This document shows, in pieces, positions 14,301 to 23,839 of a DNA stretch of 64,000 bases. The stretch's first letter is position 1; each line of letters begins with the position of its first letter. The position numbers and the translations under genes were made by a program. The stretch lies in the NCBI RefSeq assembly GCF_905404315.1, contig NC_066269.1:10052501-10116500 (forward strand), in the 5' to 3' direction. Under the pieces are notes generated by a model. It was not told the DNA's origin. It ran no database searches and saw only the letters and a program-made list of their open reading frames with translations. The DNA is from Leptidea sinapis (lineage: Eukaryota > Arthropoda > Insecta > Lepidoptera > Pieridae).

Positions 14301-15064
14301 TCAAATAACTAAAAATTACTTACAGGTAAAGGTTTGCATAAGAGGTGTATTAAATTATTTTTTTAGTTATTTGATACTTTTCAGTTTTTGAAGTTGGCTT
14401 TTTTTAATTGTTTGCTTTTAAGCGTCAATAAATAATAATAATATATAATAAACCAGAATGAAAACTCCTAAAAAAGCCGTACACAAAAAACAATATAATA
14501 TCATCCAGTCAAAAATGTTCATAAAATTAAAACTACTGGGCCAAACCATGTTAAATTTTTATGGGACTAAATTCTATTCCGCTTTGAACTAAAGAAGAAT
14601 AACGTAAATAGATCATATATCTCAGAGTGATCTGTGTACATTCATAAGAAAAATAATACCGATCGAATTGAGAACCTCTTCCTCCTTGAAGTAGGTTAAA
14701 AAGTATTTATATGATTTTTCTGGAGCTTTTTTATCACTTAAGACATGGAAGCTGGTTTGCTATAAAAACTAACTTATTTACTAACGTTTTACTGATAAAA
14801 TCAAACTTGAGTATGGCTGATAATTAATGACACCAAATCATTCTATCCAGGCTTCTAGAAACGAGGAGAGAAGACCTCATCCTGATTCTTCTAGAAGAAA
14901 TACCGAGACGACTCCGACCGAATACTTTACACTATCTGATGCTAACAAAAACGTACGTAGTATGGCCGAAAGAAGTGTCGGAGAGGGACCTGTTTTGGCG
15001 AAGAATGAAGAAGAGCCTTGCACATCATAGAATGAAGATAATTGAGAATGACTCCTTGGCATAG
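2178..15064 (+). CDS. Toll9: Toll-like receptor, probably Toll-9 type (7 exons, complete)
   Basis: Coding exons are 2178-2361, 5164-5306, 6139-6301, 10874-12232, 12599-12732, 13016-13143 and 14851-15064. Every junction has GT/AG and compatible phase (1,0,1,1,0,2), giving 2325 nt or 774 residues. Seen: a hydrophobic signal peptide (about 1-24); leucine-rich repeats in exons 2-4 (for example LKELDLRSCQIDIL, LIHLDLSRN); one cysteine cluster at about 437-551; a membrane span at about 569-590; and a cytoplasmic TIR at about 621-765 with box 1 (YDVFVSYCNEDRAWV), box 2 (CLHERDFQVG) and box 3 (LFW). Family knowledge: Toll receptors signal through TIR to MyD88-type adaptors in innate immunity or development. 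One cysteine cluster, a short ectodomain and a vertebrate-like TIR (QWCQFEMHLAQHR) point to Toll-9; this subtype is inference. The start codon was chosen because the signal peptide follows it directly and an acceptor-like TTCGTAG precedes it. AATAAA lies 35 nt after the stop. Intron 1 carries a decayed LINE. Confidence 0.88.
2593..4912 (-). mobile_element. Decayed CR1/Kiri-like LINE in Toll intron 1
   Basis: Minus-strand frames give reverse transcriptase pieces: SPGIDGIRPIDLKK near 3090, IVRPIYKKGDHDNCNNYRPI near 2960, and VIFIDFSKAFDML near 2720. An endonuclease-like segment (NLDIVVLTEATIKET) lies near 3850, and an ORF1 start (MEAVDWRCKDCN) at 4912. Many stops interrupt it and the 3' end is missing. 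An (AT)n run at 3682-3709 sits inside. Translations across breaks are approximate. Confidence 0.65.
3682..3709. repeat. (AT)n microsatellite
   Basis: Fourteen AT units in a row inside the decayed LINE. Confidence 0.9.
4913..5095 (-). mobile_element. LINE 5' UTR-like segment
   Basis: Adjoins the ORF1 start of the LINE. Shares CTTGGGAAGACAAAA, GTGCCACGCCGTACG and CACACGTAGGTATAAAT-type blocks with segments at 17240-17460 and 36060-36340. Confidence 0.5.
5164..5306 (+). CDS. Toll9: Toll-like receptor exon 2
   Basis: The acceptor is TTTTAG|GT at 5163. It joins exon 1 in phase 1 and reads EILDLSETLNVTAALQYFVL, an LRR-like segment, then CGLSQVPK. The donor AAG|GTATTA is in phase 0. The exon lies just beyond the LINE that fills intron 1. 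Confidence 0.78.
5505..5755 (+). mobile_element. SINE-like family A copy
   Basis: Contains GCTAGATTATGGGTAC, GGGCGCCGTAGCTAGTGAA and ends CTTGCTCGTCTCGTCC. The 5' part is rearranged. It lies in Toll intron 2. Confidence 0.6.
5850..6095 (-). mobile_element. RTE-type LINE 3' remnant
   Basis: Contains the RTE tail CATCATATCAGCCGGAAGAC GTCCACTGCTGGACA (plus-strand reading) and protein-level remnants of the C-terminus. It ends just before the branch region of Toll exon 3. Confidence 0.5.
6139..6301 (+). CDS. Toll9: Toll-like receptor exon 3
   Basis: Two acceptors compete: TTATTCAG at 6138 and TTTTCAG at 6145. Only the first keeps frame, because the second gives a stop after six codons. The exon encodes FFTLYGNNFGELR and two possible N-glycosylation sites (NAT, NIT). 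The donor is A|GTAAGT, phase 1. Confidence 0.78.
6500..6780 (+). mobile_element. LINE 3' remnant, family B
   Basis: Shares the end of an ORF2 (ATLWNQLPAAVF, then LGTFKKRAYS-like) and the tail TCCCGTGAGCCACTTGCC with 44965-45240 and 62240-62400. Confidence 0.55.
6790..7410. other. Toll intron 3, no gene seen
   Basis: AT-rich intron sequence without splice-supported coding potential. A GC-richer patch near 7030-7100 looks like old repeat. Confidence 0.4.
7420..7860. repeat. Dispersed repeat C
   Basis: Shares ATGATGAAAAATCAATGAAAG, CGTAACAATGAAAACTTCA and GGACGAGCGCGAGGGGGTGA with 47185-47470, and partly with 54650-54850. A nonautonomous element is likely; termini are not defined. Confidence 0.5.
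8240..8430. mobile_element. RTE/SINE 3' end
   Basis: Reads AATCGTTGGAGCCGTTTCCG then AGATTCAGCTTATATACAT, a typical lepidopteran RTE tail. Confidence 0.4.
8690..8990. repeat. Dispersed repeat D (AACCGAC family)
   Basis: Shares TTTTCGTGATTCTTCTTTAG and CCATTTGGTCCTATGATG with 28510-29060. Related ends occur at 10250-10620 and 14270-14700. Confidence 0.5.
9170..9530 (-). mobile_element. SINE-like family A copy
   Basis: Antisense copy with GACGTTCAGCTACTGGTAGC, ATACGCCCTGCCCATTACAA, CGGCGCCCTTCAGTCCGAA and CTGTGCAAAGGAGCC. Confidence 0.65.
10250..10620. repeat. Dispersed repeat D end (GACTTC motif)
   Basis: Contains TCAGATCTGGACCAAATTAC, TGAGGTAACAAACATAAAA and GAGAACCTCCTCCTTTTTTG ending GAAGTCGGATAAAAA, a widespread lepidopteran repeat. 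The open frame over it is not treated as a gene. Confidence 0.5.
10874..12232 (+). CDS. Toll9: Toll-like receptor exon 4 (LRRs, cysteine cluster, membrane span)
   Basis: This large exon starts after TTTATTTCAG and reads RTSWSAGFKGITFHNLKEL into consecutive leucine-rich repeats. It then holds a cysteine-rich flank (CFCQ, ECF, DCF, DYSC, FCNQ) and a membrane span (LIYLLIIPAVLLPVLLFIY) followed by basic residues. The donor G|GTAAGT at 12233 is in phase 1. Reading past the donor soon meets a stop, so the exon end is well fixed. Confidence 0.9.
12599..12732 (+). CDS. Toll9: Toll-like receptor exon 5 (TIR box 1)
   Basis: The acceptor AAATTTCAG at 12598 joins in phase 1. The exon encodes NYDVFVSYCNEDRAWVLDQL and ends with CLHERDFQ, at the BB loop. 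The donor is CAG|GTATGG, phase 0. Confidence 0.88.
13016..13143 (+). CDS. Toll9: Toll-like receptor exon 6 (TIR central)
   Basis: The acceptor is TTCCGACAG at 13015. The exon encodes VGLSILENIVSCMDRSKSI and SQWCQFEMHLAQH, the classical TIR middle. The donor AG|GTAATA is in phase 2. The BB-loop proline of vertebrate TLRs is valine here. Confidence 0.88.
13360..13740 (-). mobile_element. RTE tail and LINE 3' UTR remnant in Toll intron 6
   Basis: TACCCGTGACTTCGTCCGT is an RTE/SINE end. The segment 13490-13740 is antisense to the 3' UTR repeat at 36385-36750 and 54460-54640 (TTCCGAAGCGGT block). The acceptor-like TTTTTCAG at 13363 opens into this repeat, not into TIR sequence. Confidence 0.5.
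14272..14404. repeat. Long inverted repeat (snap-back)
   Basis: Arms of about 44 bp (14272-14315 and 14359-14404) share CTGAAAAGTATCAAATAACT, with about 43 bp between them. They resemble the end at 28975-29050, so probably a fold-back of repeat D. Confidence 0.7.
14851..15064 (+). CDS. Toll9: Toll-like receptor exon 7 (TIR C-terminus and stop)
   Basis: The acceptor TTCTATCCAG at 14850 joins in phase 2 and reads LLETRREDLILILLEEIPRR, then TKTYVVWP and box 3 (RDLFWRRMKKSL). It stops with TAG at 15062-15064. An ATG-initiated frame in the same stretch is only an overlapping shadow. Confidence 0.87.
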
Positions 15065-15098
15065 CTTATTTTAAGGCAGCGCTGTCAAACAAGGCTTA

Positions 15099-15104
15099 AA
15101 TAAA
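15099..15104 (+). terminator. Polyadenylation signal AATAAA of the Toll-like gene
   Basis: A canonical AATAAA lies 35 nt past the stop codon of the Toll-like receptor. Its distance and strand fit a short 3' UTR. Confidence 0.55.
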
Positions 15105-15459
15105 GGCCAAGTCCAACAAATTTATGAATATAAAATAATTTGGCTTAACTGACTAACGGTTCATATTGTAACATTGCCTAAACCGCTGGAAAACAGTCTT
15201 GAAATTTAAGAGAAAGATTCCTCAAATGACGGAAGTGAGCACTAAGAAGGTTTTTTTTTGGAAAATACAAATCTGAGAGAATACAATATGGGGTGACTGA
15301 TTATAAAAATATGTCATTTTCATAGTGATGCACAACATGCCGCGGCCTCTGTTTAGAAATAATTAATATAAAAGCATGTTGTAGTACATCAATTTTGAAG
15401 GAATAATTCAAAGCTAAGCTGATAAATGATATGTTTGATGTCACCAACTTCAGATCATT

Positions 15460-15570
15460 TATACATCTTGATACACTGACAGCTTTGAAAAAAATAGCGA
15501 CAACTGTTAAACTCTATTTTGAGCAACGCACTCACAATAACATAAAGTGACATACAAATCACCAGTGTAA
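15460..15570. repeat. Dispersed repeat E
   Basis: Shares ATCACCAGTGTAAGACGTAG and the surrounding TGACAGC/GCGGC block with 27975-28050, 36955-37065 and 51885-52085, in both orientations. Confidence 0.5.
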
Positions 15571-15719
15571 GACGTAGCTTGTCGCGCACACTAAAGTAAT
15601 AAACCTGGCCTGTTTTAATCGGTTGTCCAACGGCAAGGAGCTCTATAGTCTATCTAGACGTATAAATTATCCCTTATCTTCAGATGACCTGTTTGTTCTC
15701 CAGTCCTATAAAAAAGTAA

Positions 15720-16219
15720 TCATTCATCATTAGCCAGAAGACGTCTCCTGCTGGACAAAGGTAGTCAAAGATCTCCACGACGATCGGTCATGCGCTGCCT
15801 TCATGCAACGTATTCCGGCGATATTGACCAGATCATCGCTTTATTTTGCCACTTATGGGGGGCCTACCAACATTGCGTGTTTCGGTACGGTGGTCACCAT
15901 TCGAGGACTTTACTGCCCCAACTATGTACCCAGCTTTCTGCCACTTCAGTTTGGCAATGATTTTAGCTATATCGGTGACTTTGGTTCTCCTACGGATCTT
16001 TTCATTTCTGATTCGATCTCGCAGGTAAAATCCGAGTATAGCCCTCTGAGCAACCATGAGCTTTCTCATCGGGCCCATAGTTAGCGAAGTAATCAGTTTA
16101 ATAACTATAATAAATTTAAATTGCATGTATGCTCTGAGCAACCATGAGCTTTCTCATCGGGCCCATAGTTAGCGAAGTAATCAGTGTAATAACTATAATA
16201 AATTTAAATTGCATGTATG
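15720..16219 (-). mobile_element. RTE-type LINE 3' remnant
   Basis: The minus-strand frame reads LRDRIRNEKIRRRTKVTDIA, KLKWQKAGYI and NVGRPP, the RTE ORF2 C-terminus, ending in the tail TAGCCAGAAGACGTCTCCTG (plus reading). An 88-bp part is tandemly duplicated. Confidence 0.6.
16044..16219. repeat. 88-bp tandem duplication
   Basis: 16044-16131 and 16132-16219 are nearly identical, differing at about one base (CAGTTTAAT versus CAGTGTAAT). Recent local duplication within an RTE remnant. Confidence 0.85.
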
Positions 16220-16554
16220 CATTCACGCCTCCGAGAGGTATATGTGGAAGTCCTGTCCTGCTCGCCACTCTACTCGTTTACACCGTTTCATGCCATCTTT
16301 CTATTCATGGTACTCAGTCTCCTCCCCAACACTTAAGATGATAGGTACTAAAGGTATTGAGCTTATATGTATTACTTACTGGAGAAGCATTGATGTACTA
16401 TGAACAACTTGACTTACTATCGCCTATTAAAGGGTCCTCAAAATATCGATGGTGCTTTGTATATACGTAATAACTTTTAACATTAACAGATATACAGATA
16501 ACATTACAACATTCATTTAAATTAACATCTTATTTTGTGGCAGTAATTTTCAAA

Positions 16555-16880
16555 GTTTATTGTATACGCTCATAAGAAGCTCATTGATTGTGGTTCATTC
16601 GTCAGCGCCATTATTTAGCAAAATGAATAAAAACGTCAAGATATTTGCACAATTTTGTTAATTCAAAAGGGGCACTTAGCTGAAATACGATACTCCATCC
16701 TTTTTAAGTTAATATATGCTGTTATATGGACAGTTTTCACTAAAGACTTTGTCATTGCGTGGCGTTGTATTCAAAGCGCGGTCATCACACAAATTAACGA
16801 AAACTCTGCGTAATAGAAGCGTTGGCAGAGCTTAGCTTCAGAGAATTTTTGAGCGCGATAGTGAGTCTAAGTGTTTATTG
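16555..16880. repeat. Dispersed repeat F
   Basis: Shares CATTGCGTGGCGTTGTATTC, AAAGCGCGGTC and flanking sequence with 44380-44720 over about 320 bp. Confidence 0.55.
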
Positions 16881-17239
16881 TAAGTCGATGTTGAGAAGTA
16901 ATTTTATCTTGATTTTTTTTAACGTCGGTTGTGGTCAGCTGTAGTTAGCTCGCTTAGTCTATGCTAAGCGTTTGTAGCAATAACACGTAACATTTGAGTG
17001 CTGGGTTCCGTTTAAAATATGCCTTCGTTTCTATTGTGAAACTGTTTTAATAACTAAAGCAGTGAACTTTCACCACTAAAATCAACGAAAAATTTTTTAA
17101 TACTATTAATGTAATTATTATTTGTTGATTTAACTGTTGACGATAATTGTATGTAGAAAATATTACCTAAATTACTAAAAGTAACAGTACATATTATACA
17201 ACAATAACAGTACAAGTAATATAACAGAAGTGTAATTCA

Positions 17240-17465
17240 GCAGTCGCCTTGCATTTTTATACCTACGTGTGGGGTGAGTGCTAGGGTTGGTACATACAAA
17301 AATATAACGTGGACGGCGCGGCGCTGTAATTTAACTCGGACAGCGACCAGTCTCGATGGCGTACGACGTTTTGTCTTCCCAAGATTGCTTAGCGGCCGTA
17401 TAAGAAGTGTATCTGTGTGCGTGCGTCGATTAGCGCGCTCTAGTATCAAGTTTACGTACTATTAA
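17240..17465. mobile_element. LINE 5' UTR-like segment
   Basis: Shares CTTCCCAAGATTGCTTAGCG, GTACGACG and TATACCTACGTGTGG blocks with the LINE at 4913-5095 and with 36060-36340. Confidence 0.45.
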
Positions 17466-17469
17466 TTTA

Positions 17470-18120
17470 TTTATTTGGGCAACTAACAAATGACACCCTC
17501 TACATGCTTAAAATATAATAATAATATGGATAAGAGTTAATTCACTTATAAGCTACCATAGAATTCATAATTTTTCCTACGTACAGTAATTTTTACAATT
17601 TAAAAACTAAAATCTATAAATATTGTAATAAATAATTTAAAATAAAAATGTAATATGAAAACAGCTAATAGTGACTAATAGGCCACAAGCGGCTCAAACA
17701 ACTTTCAGCCCAGTTGTCTCGTCAATACGATACCTAAATATAATTTTCTTATATCATCACCAGTATTTGTAAATAGTAATCGGTGGTAATAAATGGTGGT
17801 GTAAATAAACTATAAGTTAAATTATTTTTAAATTAGTAACCCATAGTCCTAAAAGAATTTGTATAATTTTAAGACAAGGTAACTAAGTAGGTACAATCAA
17901 AGAGTAAGATTAAAATTAAGTTAACAATTCAAGATTTTTTATTTCAATACAAATTAAGAACGCTTATATAAAGTAGATATTATGTGCTGTTATATGTCCG
18001 CACCCGCTTATTGTATAAGTTATCTTATGTAATTAATAACATTGATTGTATTTTTTGTTTTGCGAATTTACATGTACTTCTAAGTTATTTAGGTCTCTGA
18101 TAATTAATCACCAGCATATA
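17470..18120. other. No gene seen
   Basis: Very AT-rich intergenic sequence with a LINE-tail-like start (TTATTTATTTGGGCAAC). No supported coding region. Confidence 0.4.
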
Positions 18121-18129
18121 ATATTCTAA

Positions 18130-18640
18130 AACCCTCTCTGAAACACACTGCATCGTATGGTACAAGAATTATTCCGATCGGTTCTGTAGTTTTCGCAGTA
18201 TACTGAGAGGAGAGGAATGGAGAAGGCGGAGAAGAAAATCGATTATAACCGAAGGAGAAATCCGCCTCTCCATTTATTAGTAAGGATTATTAATTATAGG
18301 AGTCCACATCTCATTGTGGCTTGTATTTATATATATTATATCTTAATATATATAAATTACGTGTCACGTTGTTTGTCCGCGATGGATTTAAATGGGACTA
18401 CTTCATGGAGTGCAGTTTAGTCCAACTTGACAGATAAGATAGTTTTAATTACAATGTGGGCCCCATAATTATTTTTATTTTCAATATTCGTCTTGTATGG
18501 ACATATTTTCTATGAGAGAAGTTAGCGACGCATGGTTTGACAGGTCCACTGTGAAACAATAACAACGGGGAGCAATTTTTACGAAATAATTCTTGATGTT
18601 TTTAAATATTATTGGCAAATTCCTATAAAACAATATTTTT
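18130..18640 (+). mobile_element. RTE-type 3' end copy
   Basis: Contains GTGTCACGTTGTTTGTCCGC and GACTACTTCATGGAGTG. The same block lies in antisense at 23840-24150. Confidence 0.5.
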
Positions 18641-19009
18641 TTTTTACTATCTACAGAACAACGTCTCGGTTCATCTAGTATATTATATAGTCTTTGGTAA
18701 TAGTTAGATTTTTTTTGTCAAAGTTTCTTCGAAAAATAATAAAATGACGTCAAGGAAAAGTAAAAAAAAAAAGGTTTATTACTGTTAGTTTTACAATCTT
18801 CATCAAAAAGTAGTTCTCTTGGAATATCTTTGGATTATTAGTGATTGATATGGATGGAAAAAACGAATAGTAACACCAGATCAAGTTTTTTGTACGGTTT
18901 GTTTAGAAATTGCTAAATAAATAATGATGAGGAATTATTCGGGAAGTAAGTAATATTAAACATTTCTTTCTGTAATTTGAGCTTCTAAGTGCTTTATGCA
19001 TTTTTTTAA

Positions 19010-19310
19010 TGTCATTAAGGGTCGAGACGTGATTGATTCGCCCTGTCCATTACAATGCAGTGCCGCTCAGGATTCTTGAAAACCCCAAAAATTTTGAGCA
19101 GCACTATAATTGCGGTCTTCACCTTGAGACATATGATGTTAAGTCTCATTTGCCCAGTAATTTCACTAGCTACGGCGCCCTTCAGACCGCAACACAATAA
19201 TGCTTACACATTACTGCTTGACGGCAGAAAAAGGCGCCGTTGTGGTACCAAATATCTAGCCGGCATCCTCTGCAAAGGAGCCTCCCACTGGTAAAAACCT
19301 GTAAACTGGT
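19010..19310 (-). mobile_element. SINE-like family A copy
   Basis: Antisense copy: CGCCCTGTCCATTACAATGC, CTACGGCGCCCTTCAGACC and GCAAAGGAGCCTCCCACTGG. Confidence 0.7.
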
Positions 19311-20019
19311 GCTTTCAAACACATACTTACCTACCTTACCAACTTCAATTTTAAATACTAAATTATGGTTGGGTTTGGATTGCTTTGTTATACTTATTCA
19401 GTCCGCCATTTTTTACGACGCCGTTTACGCCGCCATTTACGAAGCCGAAGATTTCGGCATCGGCGCCTATGACTAGTGCATATTATTATATTGTTTTGGC
19501 ATAGCTTTTTTGCTGCAAATAAAACGAGTGGAATAATACAGTAATGGCGTACTTACACGCTGTCAGAACAACACCTCCCATCATCTGCTTCGGCTGAGGA
19601 GGTGAGGTGATGAGATCCAGGTTCAATACTCCATTCACGATCCTGTAATAAGCACTGGATGGTGAACATGCTGTGGATAACATACCAATATCTACAGGTT
19701 TCGGCCTTTTTTTTAGAAAAAAAACATAGTTAAAAAAACAAAATTATCTTTTTTCAAGTGAAACTTCTTTGTGCGCGTGAGGATAAAATTTAATATACTA
19801 TTTTTGATAAAATATAAATTTAAAAAGATTACTAAATTTTAATTTTGAAAATAAAATTCAATTGATGATTCCTAATAGTGACAAAAAATATTACATTTAG
19901 AGAACAGATTAGCATTAAGAGAACATAATAACAGAACAGAACAGTATAAATAAACATGGGATCTAAAAATTAGTTTGCCAGAGAAGTTTCACCTCTGACA
20001 TGTGGACTTCATAGGCACG

Positions 20020-20810
20020 GTTTTTTTTTTGGAAGAGTAGCAGTCAAGTCCATAGTTGATAGGAACGCTTATCGGCGGTGATCACTTAACATCAGGTAAC
20101 TCAGTTGTTAATTGATCACCGCCGCCGTCATTCTCCTGCAGCACCAGAGGCATCAAAGGAGCCATGCCAGCCTTTTAGAAATGGTATCGTTCTTCAAACA
20201 CCGCGCAAGAAAGCTCATTCCATGGCTTTTACTCTTTACTCTTAGGAACACTCCCCGTGGTAAGCGACGTCTCTACGCAACGCCAAATTATCTAGCCGTT
20301 TAGAGAGCACTGGGTCTGCGATAATTCGAGCAGCTCTGCGTTGCACGCGGTCTGTTTCGATCTGATACTGGCGTGCGTCAGACCAGAGATGACAGCAATA
20401 CTCCATGTGTGGCTGGACCTGCGCTTTATACAGCACTAGAATATGGGCCGGCTTGAAGTGTTGCCGTGCTCTATTTATTATTTATGACGCGCATTCTTGG
20501 AAGCCAGCAATTGCCCGAAATTTCGAGACCCGGAATTCCGATACTAGGTCGAGGCATTAAGGCAAGTGTTGAAATGGGGTTTTTTTAGGGGTAATCGTGC
20601 AAACTTAGTCTTTTGGAGGTTTAATTGAACAAGGTTCATTTTACCCCATTCCCCGACCTTCCCAAGAGAGGACTCGATGGAAGACACAAAGTTTATTTCG
20701 ACATTGGTCGACGATTTCCCGGGAGAGACCTCAATGGCCCAATCGCCAGTACTGTCGTCTGCATAGCGATGTTTGTTGGAGACGTCCAACATAATGCATT
20801 ATTTTTAAAT
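20020..20810 (-). mobile_element. LINE ORF2 remnant, family B (antisense)
   Basis: Minus-strand frames read HRYADDSTGDWAIEV and VGEWGKMNLVQLN (reverse transcriptase), then VQPHMEYCCHLWSDA and VQRRAARIIADPVL (C-terminus), ending in the tail GATCACCGCCG...CTCCTGCAGCACCAG in plus reading. Frameshifts and stops make it dead. Confidence 0.65.
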
Positions 20811-20999
20811 AGGCTGTAATAAAACGTACGATATATGGACGAAAAACTTCAATGTAATAAAAGTTCCACTTTAAAATACCTAAAAAAATCGTACCTATAC
20901 TTCCTTAAGTGTATTTCACCAGCCCTGGTTCTTGTGTTACAGGTCTTCAGATATTTCGCGAACGCCAGCTCTAAAAATATATGTATCTTTTAATCCTTA

Positions 21000-21400
21000 G
21001 AAAAAGAAATAGAAATAGAAATATATTTATTTAGGGAGTGACAATAATATAACATATTGCAACAACACTTGGCAAACATTATGAAGCTACATCAGTTCGT
21101 AAAGGGTCTACGTCATGGTGAGAAGAACTGATAAGAAACCCCCAGCCCATCTTTTAAATCATAATATAACTGCCTAGCCTACTTTATATAATATTATCAC
21201 ATATTATACAATTTTAGGTGGACTGTGCAGGACCAGACAAGAACCATGCATGATTATCCTTTATATAATCTACTTTAAGTGACTATAGTAAGCCTTCTTT
21301 GTCAAAGAAGCTATAATAATATATTTCTTGAATTTGTGCTCAGTGAGTCCTAGTATACTGTCTGGTATTTTATTGCTAAATTGAATACCAAGACCTTTGA
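21000..21400 (-). mobile_element. LINE 3' remnant
   Basis: Starts AGAAATATATTTATTTAGGG and GTTCGTAAAGGGTC like 23465-23700, then the antisense of the LINE C-terminus found at 1255-1390. Confidence 0.5.
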
Positions 21401-22130
21401 CGGAGTCCTTAACTTTCGTAAATAGGTAACAAGAGACATCCCTACCGTCTCATCTACTCTGTGGTTCTTTTGAATCGTCAAACAACATATCCACTTGTAT
21501 CCCACACGTCACAGATGGTTATTGATAAGTCTTTCCGTATAAACATAAAACTTCAGTACACAAAAACAAAGTTTCATCTAATCTTATAAAATAAGTTAAA
21601 AAAATGTCCTATCTTAATTCATATTTATGAATACTCATTAACGGCCGTTTTCAAAAACGTATATAACTAGAGAGTTACGGATACATTGCTATCTCCGTTT
21701 AATGACAAGATCTTATCTATTCATAGCGTTGTCCAATATAGATATAGTCCAATGCTTTATGTCGATAGGTTATTGAAACGTAAGTAAGCGTAAAAGGATA
21801 GATTTGTCTACCTCTAGTAAGTTAAACTAAGGATAGATAGGTTATTGAATACGGCCGTTAATTAATAGGTACTTGGAAATAAAATTATTCAGTTCATTAC
21901 TAATTATTAATGTTTAAGTATTCAAAGAAAAATTAAAACCCAATGGGAACAGAATTTGATTCGTTACCTAAATGAAATCCACACGGGCAACATTGGGCTT
22001 AGAATAAAGCAATATTTAAATACATTCTGGATAGTAAAATTTCATTGAACAGCAATTAAGGGGAACGGCTTTCTCTGCGGTTCCTTCAGAGGGATTCCGA
22101 ATTCAGTTGGAACAGAAGAAGAATAACATA
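21400..22130. other. No gene seen
   Basis: AT-rich intergenic sequence. CGTATATAACTAGAGAGTTACGG and similar stretches look repetitive, but no element ends are visible. Confidence 0.35.
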
Positions 22131-22143
22131 GCGTTACTACTGC

Positions 22144-22414
22144 CTAAGGTGATTTAACGAGATTTCCTTTTAAGATATTCATGAAATATCCCCTTGGTAA
22201 TGCTGCAGAAGCAATCTCCTTACGGTATTTAGTAGTCTGAGAGATATAACCGAGAAGCAGACTTATTTCACCACCAGATATCTCAAACCATCCATCATAT
22301 TCATATGGAATAAGCTTCACAGTGCGCACATCTATCCAAACGCAACGCGCAACGCGCCTGCGATTCCTGTGGTGTTGCAAAAGAGTATCGAAGATGTTGA
22401 TAACATACCATCCG
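22144..22414 (-). pseudogene. Orphan coding fragment, unknown protein
   Basis: An open frame of about 90 codons ends at TAG 22146-22144 and reads protein-like: RRVARCVWIDVRTVKLIPYE, then YDGWFEISGGEISLLLGYI and LPRGYFMNILKGNLVKSP. It has no ATG start and no clear acceptor. Its upstream end runs into an RTE-type tail at about 22425-22470. It is therefore probably a last exon or an exon relic truncated by a retroelement. It lies downstream of gene 2 on the same strand but does not fit it by phase or linkage. Confidence 0.4.
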
Positions 22415-22479
22415 GTGACCCACCATTATCATCATATCAGAAGACGTCCACTGCTGGACGGAAGGCTTCTCACAAAGAT

Positions 22480-22830
22480 CTCTATTACCAGTGAGAGACT
22501 CCTTTGGACAGGATGCCGGCTAGATTAGGGGTACCACAACGGCGCCTATTTCCGCCATGAAGCAGCAATGTGTAAGCATTATTGTGTTTCTTCAGTCTAA
22601 AGGACGCCGTAGCTAGTGGGCAATTAAATAAAATTACTTTGCAAATGAGAGTTAACATCTTATCTCTCAACATGACGAGCACAATTGTGGTACCGCTCAG
22701 AATTGTTTTTCAAGATTCCTGAGAGGTTTTCCTGATTTCATTGTAATGGACAGGGCGTATCAATTGCTATAAGTTGACCGTGGTGCTCGTCGCGTCCTAA
22801 GGAACGACTTATTTTATGACAATAAGTCAT
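22480..22830 (+). mobile_element. SINE-like family A copy
   Basis: GACTCCTTTGGACAGGATGC, GGGTACCACAACGGCGCC and the tail GCTCGTCGCGTCC. It carries a small internal duplication near 22615-22640. Confidence 0.65.
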
Positions 22831-22839
22831 AAAAAAACC

Positions 22840-23110
22840 TATTTCAGCGATCTTGACCAGACCATCGATCCATCAGCTTGACTTGCCTACCAACACTGGA
22901 ACTTACGGTACGTGGTGGCCATTCGAGAACTTAACTGCCCCAACTACCACTTCAGTTTCGCAATCATTTAGGCTCCGTCGATGACTTTGGATCTCCTACA
23001 GTTCTCCTTATTTTTGATTTGATTTCGCAGATAAACTCTGAGTATAGCTCTCTTCATTGCCATCTGAGCAACCATGAGCTATCTCATCAGGTCGATAATT
23101 AGCGACCACG
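22840..23110 (-). mobile_element. RTE-type LINE remnant
   Basis: Shares CAGATAAACTCTGAGTATAG, CCATGAGCTATCTCATC and GGTGGCCATTCGAGAAC blocks with 15720-16219 and 43715-44090. Confidence 0.5.
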
Positions 23111-23464
23111 TCCACAGTAAGTCATATGACCCATTTGAAATATACTGAAAAGATGAAGTGCCAGTAAGTACTACTGTACCTACTGCCCCAGAAAAACATT
23201 GCTACGAGTAAATGCGTTTCCTTACATATTACCATTTTGCTCAGATATAAAAGTCCTAGGGTCAGGTAGGAATTGCGGTTCGGCCATATTGAGGTTATCC
23301 AGTTCCTCTTTTTCTTTCTCATTCTTCGTGTAGCTACAGGAAAATAAACACAGGCGCATAAGCAAAATTAGTCAAATATAATTTATCCATCAAAATTTTA
23401 ATTGAGTCGGTAGACAGTTAGGTTTCGTCATGATATAGCTAATGGCGTAATATTATTACAATAG

Positions 23465-23720
23465 AATTTGATAAAAATATAATAGAAATATATTTATTTA
23501 CCACAGGGAAGTACCATAGTAACATAACATATAGCAACACTTCGTAAACGTGATGTTACATCAGTTCGTAAAGGGGCTTTGACATGGGGAGAAGTAATAA
23601 TAAGAAACTCCCAACCCATCTATTAAATCATATAAAAACAAAATTGATTAGCCTATAATAACACTACTTATACTATAATTAATTAATATACTTTTAAGTT
23701 TCCTGTGCATTCAAGATCTT
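23465..23720 (-). mobile_element. LINE 3' remnant
   Basis: AGAAATATATTTATTTACCA, CATCAGTTCGTAAAGGGGCT and AAGAAACTCCCAACCCATC match 21000-21180. Confidence 0.5.
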
Positions 23721-23839
23721 TTATTCAAGAATCTGCTATGTTTATTTATTTATTCGGAAACCTAACAATCGCACACTAATACATAAACTACTCATAGAAA
23801 ACTATAAAATATATAAAAAGACGTTGTCCTGTAGATAAT

